A DNA stretch of 64,000 bases from Paenibacillus silvae (GTDB lineage Bacteria > Bacillota > Bacilli > Paenibacillales > Paenibacillaceae), in NCBI RefSeq assembly GCF_014639235.1, contig NZ_BMFU01000006.1:1-64000 (forward strand), in the 5' to 3' direction. This document shows positions 42,555-50,905 of this stretch, piece after piece. Made by a program: the position numbers and the translations under genes. Position 1 is the first letter of the stretch. Every line of letters begins with the position of its first letter. The notes below the pieces were generated by a model. The model was not told where the DNA came from. It saw nothing but the letters and a program-made list of their open reading frames with translations, and did no database searches.

Positions 42555-43361
42555 TTATTTGGCGGCCGGGCTGTCCTTGCGCTTCTGGACAGCCTGCCAC
42601 ATCCGCGCTGCCACGCGCTCGCGGATCAGATCCAGACCCGCTGCTGCCGGCACCCCTGGCAGCAGCGCGGTCAGCTCGGGCAGCGCAGGCGGCTTGCCCG
42701 GCTGCGCGAGCCGCACCTGCACGGCGCCGAAGCCCGGCCCCGGCTGGTGCATGGCGCCGTCTGCGGCAGCCTCGGCGATCCACTCGCCGACGGCTGCGCC
42801 GCCTTCGCCAGCCCGCGCCTGCGGGCGGCCCGCCGTCTCCGCGGCACGGCCCGCGCCGCTGGGATCATGGGCAAGCTCCGCTGCCCATGATCCCAGCACG
42901 CCGGCGAGCAGCGCTTCGCGCGGCAGGCCGGCGTGCGTCAGCTTCAGCAGCGGCTCGGCCGCGAGGCGCGCGGCAACGGCGCGCTCCGCCGCGGCGGCAT
43001 GCGCGCAGCCCGCGCGGCGGCAGGTGCATGCCGCGGGCGCAGCAGCGCCGGGCACGGCGGCGCTCTGTGCGCCAGCAGGCGCGGGCAGCAGCCCGGCGAG
43101 CTCCGCCGGTGCCGGGCCGCCGCGCAGCAGGGCGTACAGCGCTAGCGGGCGCTGGCGCAGCTGCGCCAGCACGGCCTCGCGCTGCGCCTCGCTGAGCTGC
43201 GGCAGCGCGCCGGTGACCGTGAACACGCCAGAGTCGGCGGTTCCGGTCTGGAAGGCATCGGCAGTTTCGGGGGCAGACGCTGCCCGATCCGCCGATGTAT
43301 CCACCTCTGCTGTCCACACCCCGGGGGACATATGCAGCTCTATTTTCCATTTTTCGCTCAT
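42555..43361 (-). CDS. SWIM zinc-finger protein, very GC-rich (YwqB-like)
   Basis: About 268 residues, Ala/Gly/Arg-rich. The SWIM finger is CTCRRAGCAH (CxC-x4-CxH) around residues 110-125, with helical ERAVAARLAAEPLLKLTHAG after it. It lies 142 nt downstream of a SNF2 helicase, the same pairing as Bacillus YwqA/YwqB, so it probably works with that helicase. The start is taken at ATG 43361; AAAGGGG lies just before the run of three ATGs. The composition of this stretch, about 42,600-43,250, is far more GC-rich than its neighbours. Confidence 0.8.
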   Translation of the reverse strand: MSEKWKIELHMSPGVWTAEVDTSADRAASAPETADAFQTGTADSGVFTVTGALPQLSEAQREAVLAQLRQRPLALYALLRGGPAPAELAGLLPAPAGAQSAAVPGAAAPAACTCRRAGCAHAAAAERAVAARLAAEPLLKLTHAGLPREALLAGVLGSWAAELAHDPSGAGRAAETAGRPQARAGEGGAAVGEWIAEAAADGAMHQPGPGFGAVQVRLAQPGKPPALPELTALLPGVPAAAGLDLIRERVAARMWQAVQKRKDSPAAK

Positions 43362-43503
43362 CATCATGCCCCTTTCTACGTTGCTCATCCGAGCTTTCCT
43401 TATGGTCACTGTACAACTTCCAGGCTTATACCTGTCTCTATATCCATACCCATACCTGGACTGTTCCTTGTACCTCGGTACACCTCTGCTTTGATGGCCC
43501 GTG

Positions 43504-46500
43504 TTACAGCCACGTCTCCCCCTGCAGGGAGATCAGGCTGCGCAGCTCGTCATCCGACATCTCGGTCAGCCAGTTCTCTCCCGATCCGACAACCTGCTCG
43601 GAGAGAGCTTTCTTGCTCTCGATCAATTCATCAATCCGTTCCTCCAAAGTCCCTTGGCAGATCAACTTGTGTACCTGTACGTTGCGATTCTGCCCGATGC
43701 GGAATACACGGTCTGTTGCCTGATTCTCCACCGCCGGATTCCACCAGCGGTCATAGTGAATGACATGACTTGCCCGTGTCAGATTCAGGCCAACCCCGCC
43801 AGCACGCAGCGACAGAACAAACATCGACGGGCCTTCACCCTTCTGGAACGTCTCCACCATCTCATCCCGCTGGGCTTTGGAAACACCGCCGTGCAGGAAA
43901 TAAGGCTCCTCCTCATAACGCCGGGCCAGTCTGGAAACGAGCAGCTCTCCCATGGACACATACTGAGTAAATACAAGTGCCGATTCTCCATTATCCCGAA
44001 TGGCATCCAGCAATTCCAGCAACCGCTCCATCTTGCCGGATGCCTCTGTCTTGCCATGGTCCTTCCGACTGCTGTCTGCCAGCACAGGATGGTCACAGAT
44101 CTGCTTCAGCTTGGTGAGAGAGGATAACACAATGCCCTTGCGTGCGATGCCATTGCGGCCATCCAGCCCGCCCATCAGCTCATCCACCACACGCTGGTAC
44201 AGGATCGCCTGCTCCGGCGTGAGGGAGCAGTAGGATTTCAGCTCCAGCTTCTCGGGCAGATCCTTGCGGATATCCGGGTCACTCTTCAGCCTGCGCAGCA
44301 TAAACGGGGATACCAGACGATGCAGCTCTCGCAGCGAGGCCGCACTTTCTTCTGAGGGGCCCAAGCCTGTATAACGCTGGCGAAAGGATGATGATGTGCC
44401 GAGATATCCCGGATTGAGAAATTGAAAAATCGACCAAAGCTCACTCAGCCGGTTCTCCACCGGCGTTCCTGTCATTGCAATACGATGTGAAGTAGACAGC
44501 CGCATTACACTCTGCGCCTGCTTTGTTCGATAATTTTTAATGTACTGCGCCTCATCTAGCACCACCGTTGACCAGTGTAGTAAGGCCAGATCGGGACCGT
44601 CACGGCCAGCCAGATGATACGTGGTGAGCACAATGTCATGCTTCCGGGCTTCTTCCTGGAACGCATCCCCGTGCAGCCGCTGTCCGCCGTGATGAATGTA
44701 CAGGGACAGGTTTGGCGCAAAGCGCTTCAGCTCCCGCTGCCAGTTTCCAAGCAGCGATGTAGGGCAGACAATCAGAGCAGGCCATTGTTCCGCTGGAATA
44801 ACATCAGCTCTCTGTGAAACAGTCGCCTTGAGGGCCGCATGGGAGTCGCCGGATTTGGACAATTGGTGCAGCCCGGACACTTTGCTCTCCGTTCTCTCAG
44901 CTATCCATTCTCGCTCTGCAGTCTGATCTGCGGATGCCTCATTGAATCCTTGTGTCTCTTGCGCTTCAATCAGTGCAGCCTGCCGTTCCTCCTGCTTGCG
45001 ATCCAGCAGGCAGGTAATAACCTGGATCGTCTTCCCAAGACCCATATCATCAGCGAGACACACGCCGAACCCAAGCTCACCCATAGCGGATAACCACTGA
45101 AATCCGCGTTCCTGATACGGGCGCAGTTCACCGTGCAGCTCTGCTGGCACAGATCGCGGCTCAATGCTGCGAAGCACCTGCCCATCCAACAGAAAAGCAA
45201 GCATGCCTTCCGATTCCGCTCCGAAAACGGACATGCCTTTCCAGATGGAATCTTCTCCTTCATCTGCAGCAAGATGCAGCCACTCGGAAAGCGGCATATA
45301 CTGCTCCTCTTCTTTTTTCATATAACGAAGCACTTGGCGAATCTCTTTCGTGTCTACCTCGATCCATTCCCCGCGGAACATCACATAAGGAACGGTTGAT
45401 TCAGCCAGTGCAGCCAGTTCCTCCGCCGTAATCGGCTTGCCATCCAGCATCGGCTCTGCTGTAAAAGCAACCAGCTGCTCCATGCCCAGCGCAGAACCAG
45501 CACCTGGCTGACGCTCCGGCGAACCATTCATCATCTGCAATCGCAGACCCGCACGGCGTTTCCCGGCACGGCTCCATCTTGAAGGCATCAGCACCGTTAT
45601 GCCCGCCTTCTGCAGCTTGGGAACCGCATGGGTCAGAAATTCAAAAAAGCTCTGCTGCTCCAGCTGTATTGCCTCAGGACGCGCATGCAGTAATGCGGTC
45701 TCCAGTTCCGGGGCCAGCTCCGACGCTTGACCGATGGCCATTAGCAGCTGCTCGGCTGCGGACATATAGAGCACCTTGCCCCGGTCCAGGTCACGCTCCG
45801 GGTGTGCCCATATGCTTCGCGCAGGCAGTCTAAGTCCAGACTCCTGATCACTATCAACCCAGAAGCTGATACCCCAGATTGAATCCTGCTCTCCCAGCGG
45901 CGGTTCCAGACGCAGTACCAGCTTGAATTTGCCTTCCACGGGCGGAGTCTCTTCGATACCAAATGCAGGCATCCTCGTTCCCCCTGCTTCATGAAGTGTA
46001 TCCACGAAGTCTGCCATTTCCTCGGTCGGTCCCTGCACGGTGACAGGGCGAAACATCGAGATCAGGCTATTCCACCAAAGCTCTGACACAGGTGATGAGC
46101 CACGTCGGAACGCTGTCCGATAACGAGACAGCGCGCTATCCATGCTCTCCAGTTCACTTGTCACCACCGCATGAATGATTCCACTCATAAATGAAAATAA
46201 GACCGCCCCAGCCGCTTCCTCACGTGTCTCTGGCTCCGTGGAGGCATATGCTCCCGGAGCAGATAATGCAATTGGCGGCATGGACTCTGCAAGACTTCTA
46301 AAACGCTCCTGATCCTCTTCGAGCTGCAGTCTCGGGCGCCATACACCTGTTAAAGTCTCCTGTCCCGTTCTGCGTCTTGCACCGGTCTTGGCCGCAAACG
46401 CAGCCGCTGGAGCGATCGCTCCGCGGAGCAGCAGTTCCTGAGTGAACTGTGCTGCCTTAACCCAATAACGCATCTCTTCTCCGGCTTGAATTCCGGCTGC

Positions 46501-46809
46501 ATGCAACATCTGATCGTCCCACTGCAGCAGCAGCCTGAAGGCATCCTTCGGGGAAACCGCGAGCCCTTCCAGAGTGCGACCAAGCAGCTGCCGCCGTTTC
46601 GTATTTTTGGCTTCTGCCACATTCCGAAGCGGATTCGGCCAGCGCAGCTCTGCAAGACGCAGCGCGGCAGGCTGAAACAGACGACCCTCGTCGCCGAATT
46701 GCAGCCTTCTCACCACGTGGCTCCAAGCATCTACACGCGGTTCCGATGTCTCACCGGAAAAACAAAAAAATACGTCTCCAAGCCATACTCCATACAGCGA
46801 TTGCATCAT
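43504..46809 (-). CDS. SNF2-family helicase (YwqA-like)
   Basis: 1101 residues. The N-terminal half is a YwqA-type accessory region. The SNF2 core is at about residues 600-1080: motif I LADDMGLGKTIQVITCLLD, motif Ia PALIVCPTSLLGNW, motif II VVLDEAQYIKN (DEAQ), motif III MTGTPVENRLSELW, and the helicase C lobe with motif V LSLRAGGVGLNLTRASHVI and motif VI ATDRVFRIGQNRNVQVH. A charged insert of about 70 residues sits between I and Ia. Role: DNA translocase, in Bacillus linked to recombinational repair. The SWIM gene follows. Confidence 0.92.
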   Translation of the reverse strand: MMQSLYGVWLGDVFFCFSGETSEPRVDAWSHVVRRLQFGDEGRLFQPAALRLAELRWPNPLRNVAEAKNTKRRQLLGRTLEGLAVSPKDAFRLLLQWDDQMLHAAGIQAGEEMRYWVKAAQFTQELLLRGAIAPAAAFAAKTGARRRTGQETLTGVWRPRLQLEEDQERFRSLAESMPPIALSAPGAYASTEPETREEAAGAVLFSFMSGIIHAVVTSELESMDSALSRYRTAFRRGSSPVSELWWNSLISMFRPVTVQGPTEEMADFVDTLHEAGGTRMPAFGIEETPPVEGKFKLVLRLEPPLGEQDSIWGISFWVDSDQESGLRLPARSIWAHPERDLDRGKVLYMSAAEQLLMAIGQASELAPELETALLHARPEAIQLEQQSFFEFLTHAVPKLQKAGITVLMPSRWSRAGKRRAGLRLQMMNGSPERQPGAGSALGMEQLVAFTAEPMLDGKPITAEELAALAESTVPYVMFRGEWIEVDTKEIRQVLRYMKKEEEQYMPLSEWLHLAADEGEDSIWKGMSVFGAESEGMLAFLLDGQVLRSIEPRSVPAELHGELRPYQERGFQWLSAMGELGFGVCLADDMGLGKTIQVITCLLDRKQEERQAALIEAQETQGFNEASADQTAEREWIAERTESKVSGLHQLSKSGDSHAALKATVSQRADVIPAEQWPALIVCPTSLLGNWQRELKRFAPNLSLYIHHGGQRLHGDAFQEEARKHDIVLTTYHLAGRDGPDLALLHWSTVVLDEAQYIKNYRTKQAQSVMRLSTSHRIAMTGTPVENRLSELWSIFQFLNPGYLGTSSSFRQRYTGLGPSEESAASLRELHRLVSPFMLRRLKSDPDIRKDLPEKLELKSYCSLTPEQAILYQRVVDELMGGLDGRNGIARKGIVLSSLTKLKQICDHPVLADSSRKDHGKTEASGKMERLLELLDAIRDNGESALVFTQYVSMGELLVSRLARRYEEEPYFLHGGVSKAQRDEMVETFQKGEGPSMFVLSLRAGGVGLNLTRASHVIHYDRWWNPAVENQATDRVFRIGQNRNVQVHKLICQGTLEERIDELIESKKALSEQVVGSGENWLTEMSDDELRSLISLQGETWL

Positions 46810-46918
46810 TACAGTCTCCCGTCATCCCTTCGCATTGTTACTCTCCATCATATACGAAAATGAACGGATTTAAAAACCTTTACACTTAAAAAATGCAGAT
46901 ATCACTCTTTTGCTGCAT

Positions 46919-46961
46919 AAAAAAATGCCCCTGATCCAGAAAACGGATAAGGAACATTTCG
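46919..46961 (-). terminator. Terminator of the CheW gene
   Basis: AAATGTTCCTTATCC / GGATCAGGGGCATTT stem with seven T on the minus strand, 58 nt past the CheW stop. Confidence 0.75.
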
Positions 46962-47018
46962 TTATTAAGATGAAACGATTAAGCAGCCGAAGCTGCCGCT
47001 ATATTTTTTTATTAATGA

Positions 47019-47456
47019 TTAAGATCTGATCAGACTGCCCAGCAGCACATCCAGATTCAGAATACCCGCGCGGTGATCTGCACAGAAACCGATTTTATCA
47101 AACACACCAATCATGAAACGGCGATGCTCCTCAGCAGGCTCCTCAAAACGATCATACGTCACCACCGAATCCACCATATCCACAATCAAAGGCACAAACC
47201 CGTTCTTGTAGGGAACAACGATAATCCGTGTCGATGGCGTATCCTCCTGCTCCGGCATGCCCAGCAGCACACGAAGGCTCACGACCGAAACCACCTTACC
47301 GTACAATGAAGCGAATCCTCTGATCTCGGGACTGCCAAAAGGAACCGTTGTAACCTCTACCATTCTGATAATTTCATGCACCTCATCAATACGAAGTGCA
47401 AAAATCTGTTCTCCGACCGAGAAATTAATATATTGCATTACTACATCTTCACTCAT
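47019..47456 (-). CDS. CheW-domain chemotaxis coupling protein
   Basis: About 145 residues, a single CheW domain: QYINFSVGEQIFALRIDEVH at the start, IIRMVEVTTVPFGSPEIRGF and VSVVSLRVLLGM in the core, then FVPLIVDMVDSVVTYDRFE. The start is ATG 47456 (GGGG 6-7 nt upstream). It bridges receptors and CheA. No chemoreceptor or CheA lies beside it, so it is an orphan copy or a solo coupling protein. Confidence 0.9.
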   Translation of the reverse strand: MSEDVVMQYINFSVGEQIFALRIDEVHEIIRMVEVTTVPFGSPEIRGFASLYGKVVSVVSLRVLLGMPEQEDTPSTRIIVVPYKNGFVPLIVDMVDSVVTYDRFEEPAEEHRRFMIGVFDKIGFCADHRAGILNLDVLLGSLIRS

Positions 47457-47651
47457 AATTGTCCCCATACCCTCTCATTCCGTAAAATCAGAATCTTCAA
47501 CATACTTTTGGCTGTCGTCATGAGACGATTAGTCGTTACATGTTGTATCGGCACTTTTGGCGCAAATGTTTAGGCTTTCCACAACAAGAATCGCACTTCT
47601 AATCCGTTTTCGTTTCCGGATTCAACGTATGCCGAAATATATTCTAATTTC

Positions 47652-47888
47652 TGTGGACAACACATCAGATCCTGCTTTGATTTTGCTTTTTCCAGATGAA
47701 AAGAGTGAGTTATACCTATTTTGTGGATAAGTTGTGCACATATTGCTCACAATCTGTGGATATATACGTTGTTTTATGTGGATATTCGCAATTTCAATGT
47801 GGACATGTTGTGTATTTGTTTGTAAATCTAACGTAAACTTTGTCTTTTTTCGTCTGCTTATCCTCTCCTGTGGACATATTGTGGAAAG
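47652..47888 (-). other. DnaA-box cluster, left
   Basis: Complement matches to TTATCCACA (plus TGTGGATAA): 47652 TGTGGACAA, 47722 TGTGGATAA (perfect), 47755 and 47777 TGTGGATAT, 47798 and 47869 TGTGGACAT, 47880 TGTGGAAAG. All are on the same strand within 237 nt. The region (47469-47920) has no gene and is AT-rich. Reads like a DnaA-titrating or regulatory cluster. Confidence 0.6.
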
Positions 47889-47920
47889 CCTTTCACTTAC
47901 AGTACTGGATTACAGACTTC

Positions 47921-49870
47921 CTAGCTGATATTATTCACATGTGTTCCACCAGCCCAATCGACGAGGATTTCCGCTGTCTGTTCAAACTGGAATACTGGAA
48001 AATAGTGACCGTACGGCACATCAACCTTCTTATAACCGTTTTGTAATGCAGCTGGAAATTGATATTCCTGATCCCTGTCAGCCCAAACAACCAACTGATC
48101 CTGTTCATAGTCCATTCCCTGGAAACTTCCGTATTTCTCCCAGAAGCTGCCCGTCTCCTTGGTATGCCCCAAGTGAATCCACCTCAGCAGATCCAGATGT
48201 GCGCCCGCTATACGAGGTGAGCGAAGATAAGAATGTACCCTCTGGGCTGTTCCTGTCACCATGCTCTCGTCATTATCACCTGATCTGCTGCTACCCTCAC
48301 GGAACATTCGTGCCCAACTCTGCTGAGATCTGGAGCGAAGCAACGCGCGACCTACACGACGCGGCAGGCGAAGCATTTGTTTTAAACGTGCATCTCCTCC
48401 GTTGTCCGCAGCAGGCTGGAGCAAGGCTAGACGAATATCGGTACGCCCGCTCCGCTTCAATGCTGCGGCTGCAACAGCGGCACCTACAGAATGACCAACA
48501 AGTTTGATGGGAACCGGCATTTCTGCCAAAGCATGCACAAGTTCGTTCACCTGACCGTTAAATGCATCTTGTTCCTGGTGAACAGGTGAGCGACCAAATC
48601 CTGCGAGATCAACAATCCAGACGGGATTGCCCGTAAGTTCCCTCAGCCGTGATCCCAAGGGAAGCAAGTCATCGGCGCTTTGGAGTAAACCATGCACAAT
48701 CACCCACGGCTCCCCTTCACCTTCCCAGCCTAACCTCGCCAAATTCCCTAATCGTGAACGAGTATAGCGGTCTGGATAAGCCTTCATTTCGTGCTTGGGT
48801 AGAAGACGGTAGTCCAGATCCGCAATAATGAACGGGAGCTGCTCCCGAATATCAGGCCAGCTTCTCCCCATTCGCTTCAACAGCACCTCTGTCTCTTGTA
48901 CCGGAAATCTCCTATCTGTAATAAAAGCCAGTGACTGTGCGGGAATACCACTGATGCGGCTTCCCCCAAGCTTCATAAGGCGTTGAATCCAAGATAGCGG
49001 TAGTACTCCTGCCGGTCTGGGCACATCCAGCTGCTTCGTGATCTGATTCAGCATTTCCTTCATGTTCGGACTATCCTCTTTACGTGCCAACAGCGGGTAA
49101 GTCCCCCCAAGAGGAGTCTCATCCTGCGTCAAAAACACCAGTGTCTCTGCCACCACATCATTCTCCACGAGCGGCAGCCAGTAAGATGAACCACCAGGTA
49201 CAACCGGCATGAAACCTCTCTGCACAGCGCCAATCAGCAATCCAATGCCGCCTGTCTGCTCCGTCTCACCCGTCGGACGCGGGCCAACCACCGTACTGGG
49301 ATTTACGACAGATAGAGGGTACCCATGTGTCTGCGCATGCGTTCGAATAAACCCATCCGCTTGAAATTTCATCTCTTCATACGCACTCTCTTGGCTGTCT
49401 GCATGTTTCACCTTTGTCTGTTCTTGCTGCTCGCCCTCCTGCCCGTAAGGACTCATATAACCAACGACATGAATAAAATGCCGCAATCCTCCGTTATCCT
49501 GGATATCCTTTGCTAACTGCGCTATTTCTCTCGCCCCATGCATAAAGATTTTGTTCGCTGTCTCTCGTCCCAGTGTAATGTCCATCGTGCCCCCTGCATG
49601 AAGTATGACATTCGCCTTCCTGATCCGTTCACGATCCGCTTGAACAAGCCCCAAACCTGTCAGAGATAAATCGCCTACGATAAACGTAATCCGTTCAAAG
49701 CTGCTCACACCGTAGCTCTCCAGTACGGTTCTGGCCCGCTCTTCAGAGCGAACCAAAAGCAGCATATGTATATCTGTTTTCTCCACAAGTTGTTTGACGG
49801 TTTCCCTTCCAATAAAACCGGTGCTGCCTGTCATCAGCAGAACGGTTTGTGCTAACGCTGTTTGATTCAT
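47921..49870 (-). CDS. Fused SDR/acyl reductase and alpha/beta hydrolase
   Basis: 649 residues. N-terminal half: extended SDR of the fatty-acyl/male-sterility type, with TGSTGFIGRETVKQL (GxxGxxG), NPSTVVGPRPTGE, and YEEMK (YxxxK). C-terminal half from about residue 375: alpha/beta hydrolase with WVIVHGLLQSADD, nucleophile elbow KLVGHSVGAAV, acid in VVWADRDQEY, and His in PYGHYFPV. The fusion combines acyl-carrier/aldehyde chemistry with hydrolysis and may modify fatty acids. It is preceded by a TetR operator candidate and the TetR gene. Confidence 0.85.
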   Translation of the reverse strand: MNQTALAQTVLLMTGSTGFIGRETVKQLVEKTDIHMLLLVRSEERARTVLESYGVSSFERITFIVGDLSLTGLGLVQADRERIRKANVILHAGGTMDITLGRETANKIFMHGAREIAQLAKDIQDNGGLRHFIHVVGYMSPYGQEGEQQEQTKVKHADSQESAYEEMKFQADGFIRTHAQTHGYPLSVVNPSTVVGPRPTGETEQTGGIGLLIGAVQRGFMPVVPGGSSYWLPLVENDVVAETLVFLTQDETPLGGTYPLLARKEDSPNMKEMLNQITKQLDVPRPAGVLPLSWIQRLMKLGGSRISGIPAQSLAFITDRRFPVQETEVLLKRMGRSWPDIREQLPFIIADLDYRLLPKHEMKAYPDRYTRSRLGNLARLGWEGEGEPWVIVHGLLQSADDLLPLGSRLRELTGNPVWIVDLAGFGRSPVHQEQDAFNGQVNELVHALAEMPVPIKLVGHSVGAAVAAAALKRSGRTDIRLALLQPAADNGGDARLKQMLRLPRRVGRALLRSRSQQSWARMFREGSSRSGDNDESMVTGTAQRVHSYLRSPRIAGAHLDLLRWIHLGHTKETGSFWEKYGSFQGMDYEQDQLVVWADRDQEYQFPAALQNGYKKVDVPYGHYFPVFQFEQTAEILVDWAGGTHVNNIS

Positions 49871-49957
49871 CTATTAAACCTCCACACTATTTAGTCTTTT
49901 TTTAGTTTTGAGTTCGGTCTTCATTTTTCGTCTTAGACTCCTATGATACCATCTATA

Positions 49958-49977
49958 TTAGTACCAAACAGTACTAA
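49958..49977. promoter_or_regulatory. Candidate TetR operator
   Basis: Perfect inverted repeat TTAGTAC-N6-GTACTAA, between the TetR gene and the fusion gene it precedes. A related ATAGTACTAT (50649-50658) sits upstream of the TetR gene itself, so both genes may be controlled. Confidence 0.6.
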
Positions 49978-50000
49978 AAAGTTTAAAAAAAGAGCCTCGC

Positions 50001-50636
50001 TTAGCGAAGCATTTGACAAAACGTTCGTGCCGACTGTTCAATAATGCCCAGATTACGAGAAGTTCCGGCTAGGATCAGCGAACCTTCAAGTGCAGCAACG
50101 AACAGGGCCGCTGCCGCTCCAGGCTCAACTCCTTTGCGGAATTCTCCGCGTTCCACCCCTTGCTGGAGCAGCTTCTCCACCATAGGTATAAGCTCCCGGA
50201 AAAAGATCGAGATGCTTTCCTTCGCTTGGGAGGCACTATCGGGTGCCTGCATATAAAGGGTGACAAACGGACATGCCCCTTCAAAGTTTCGACTTTCTAT
50301 ACCTGCCGAAAGCAGTGCCAGGAAGGAGTTAATTCGTTCCTCCACGCCCCGTTCACGCTGGCTGAGCAGCAGATATAGCTCTGATTCGTATTGGGCAATC
50401 CAGAACTGAACAACTGCCTGAAGCAATTCCTCCTTATTTTTAAAATGATAATAGATATTGGATTTGGATACACCACTGACTCGCACTACCTCATCCATAC
50501 TGACGTAAGCATAACCTTGCCTTAGAAAAAGCTGCGCAGCCACTTCAACCGCTTTGGTGCGGTTCACTGGATTAGAGCCTCTGGGTCTGGACGTTTTAGA
50601 ATAATCTTGATTTGAACTATCGTTTTTGTTATTCAT
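50001..50636 (-). CDS. TetR-family regulator
   Basis: 211 residues. The HTH is at residues 25-70: AVEVAAQLFLRQGYAYVSMD, then VSGVSKSNIYYHFKNKEELL. The C-terminal ligand domain is of the AcrR kind (FVTLYMQAPDSASQAKESIS, then FVAALEGSLILAGTSRN). It probably represses the adjacent SDR-hydrolase gene. Palindromes with AGTACTA occur on both sides. Confidence 0.9.
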   Translation of the reverse strand: MNNKNDSSNQDYSKTSRPRGSNPVNRTKAVEVAAQLFLRQGYAYVSMDEVVRVSGVSKSNIYYHFKNKEELLQAVVQFWIAQYESELYLLLSQRERGVEERINSFLALLSAGIESRNFEGACPFVTLYMQAPDSASQAKESISIFFRELIPMVEKLLQQGVERGEFRKGVEPGAAAALFVAALEGSLILAGTSRNLGIIEQSARTFCQMLR

Positions 50637-50718
50637 AACTAGAACTATATAGTACTATTTTAACAAATGCAAGCATATCTGTTGATAAAAATATATCGCC
50701 ATCCTGTTTCCTGAAAAG

Positions 50719-50820
50719 TTGTCCACATTTAGATGATATACACACATGATATCCACATATAGTATCAAGCTGATGTAAAAGTTGTATTTCGAAATCTGTA
50801 AAGCAGCACAGTTATCCACA
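50719..50820 (+). other. DnaA-box cluster, right
   Basis: TTGTCCACA (50719), ATATACACA (50736), ATATCCACA (50749) and a perfect TTATCCACA (50812) within about 100 nt, orientation opposite to the left cluster. Together the two clusters bracket 47921-50636. Confidence 0.55.
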
Positions 50821-50853
50821 TTTTCAAGATACACCGGTACAATGTCAGGGAAG

Positions 50854-50888
50854 CAAAAAAGCCAGCTGCAAAAGATGCAACTGACTTC
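50854..50888 (-). terminator. Terminator of the solute-binding-protein gene
   Basis: AAGTCAGTTGCA / TGCAGCTGGCTT stem with a T run on the minus strand, 18 nt past the stop. Confidence 0.85.
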
Positions 50889-50905
50889 GAATACGTATGT
50901 TGTCG

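Noticed and set aside
42406..43494. 362-codon plus-strand frame over the SWIM gene
   Set aside because: Low-complexity Ala/Arg/Pro peptide from the GC-rich complementary strand; the minus-strand frame has the SWIM motif, so this one is a shadow.
47652..50820. Replication origin (oriC) or plasmid origin
   Set aside because: No dnaA, dnaN, recF, gyrase or rep gene is nearby, and the surroundings are ordinary chromosomal genes; a DnaA-box cluster fits better.
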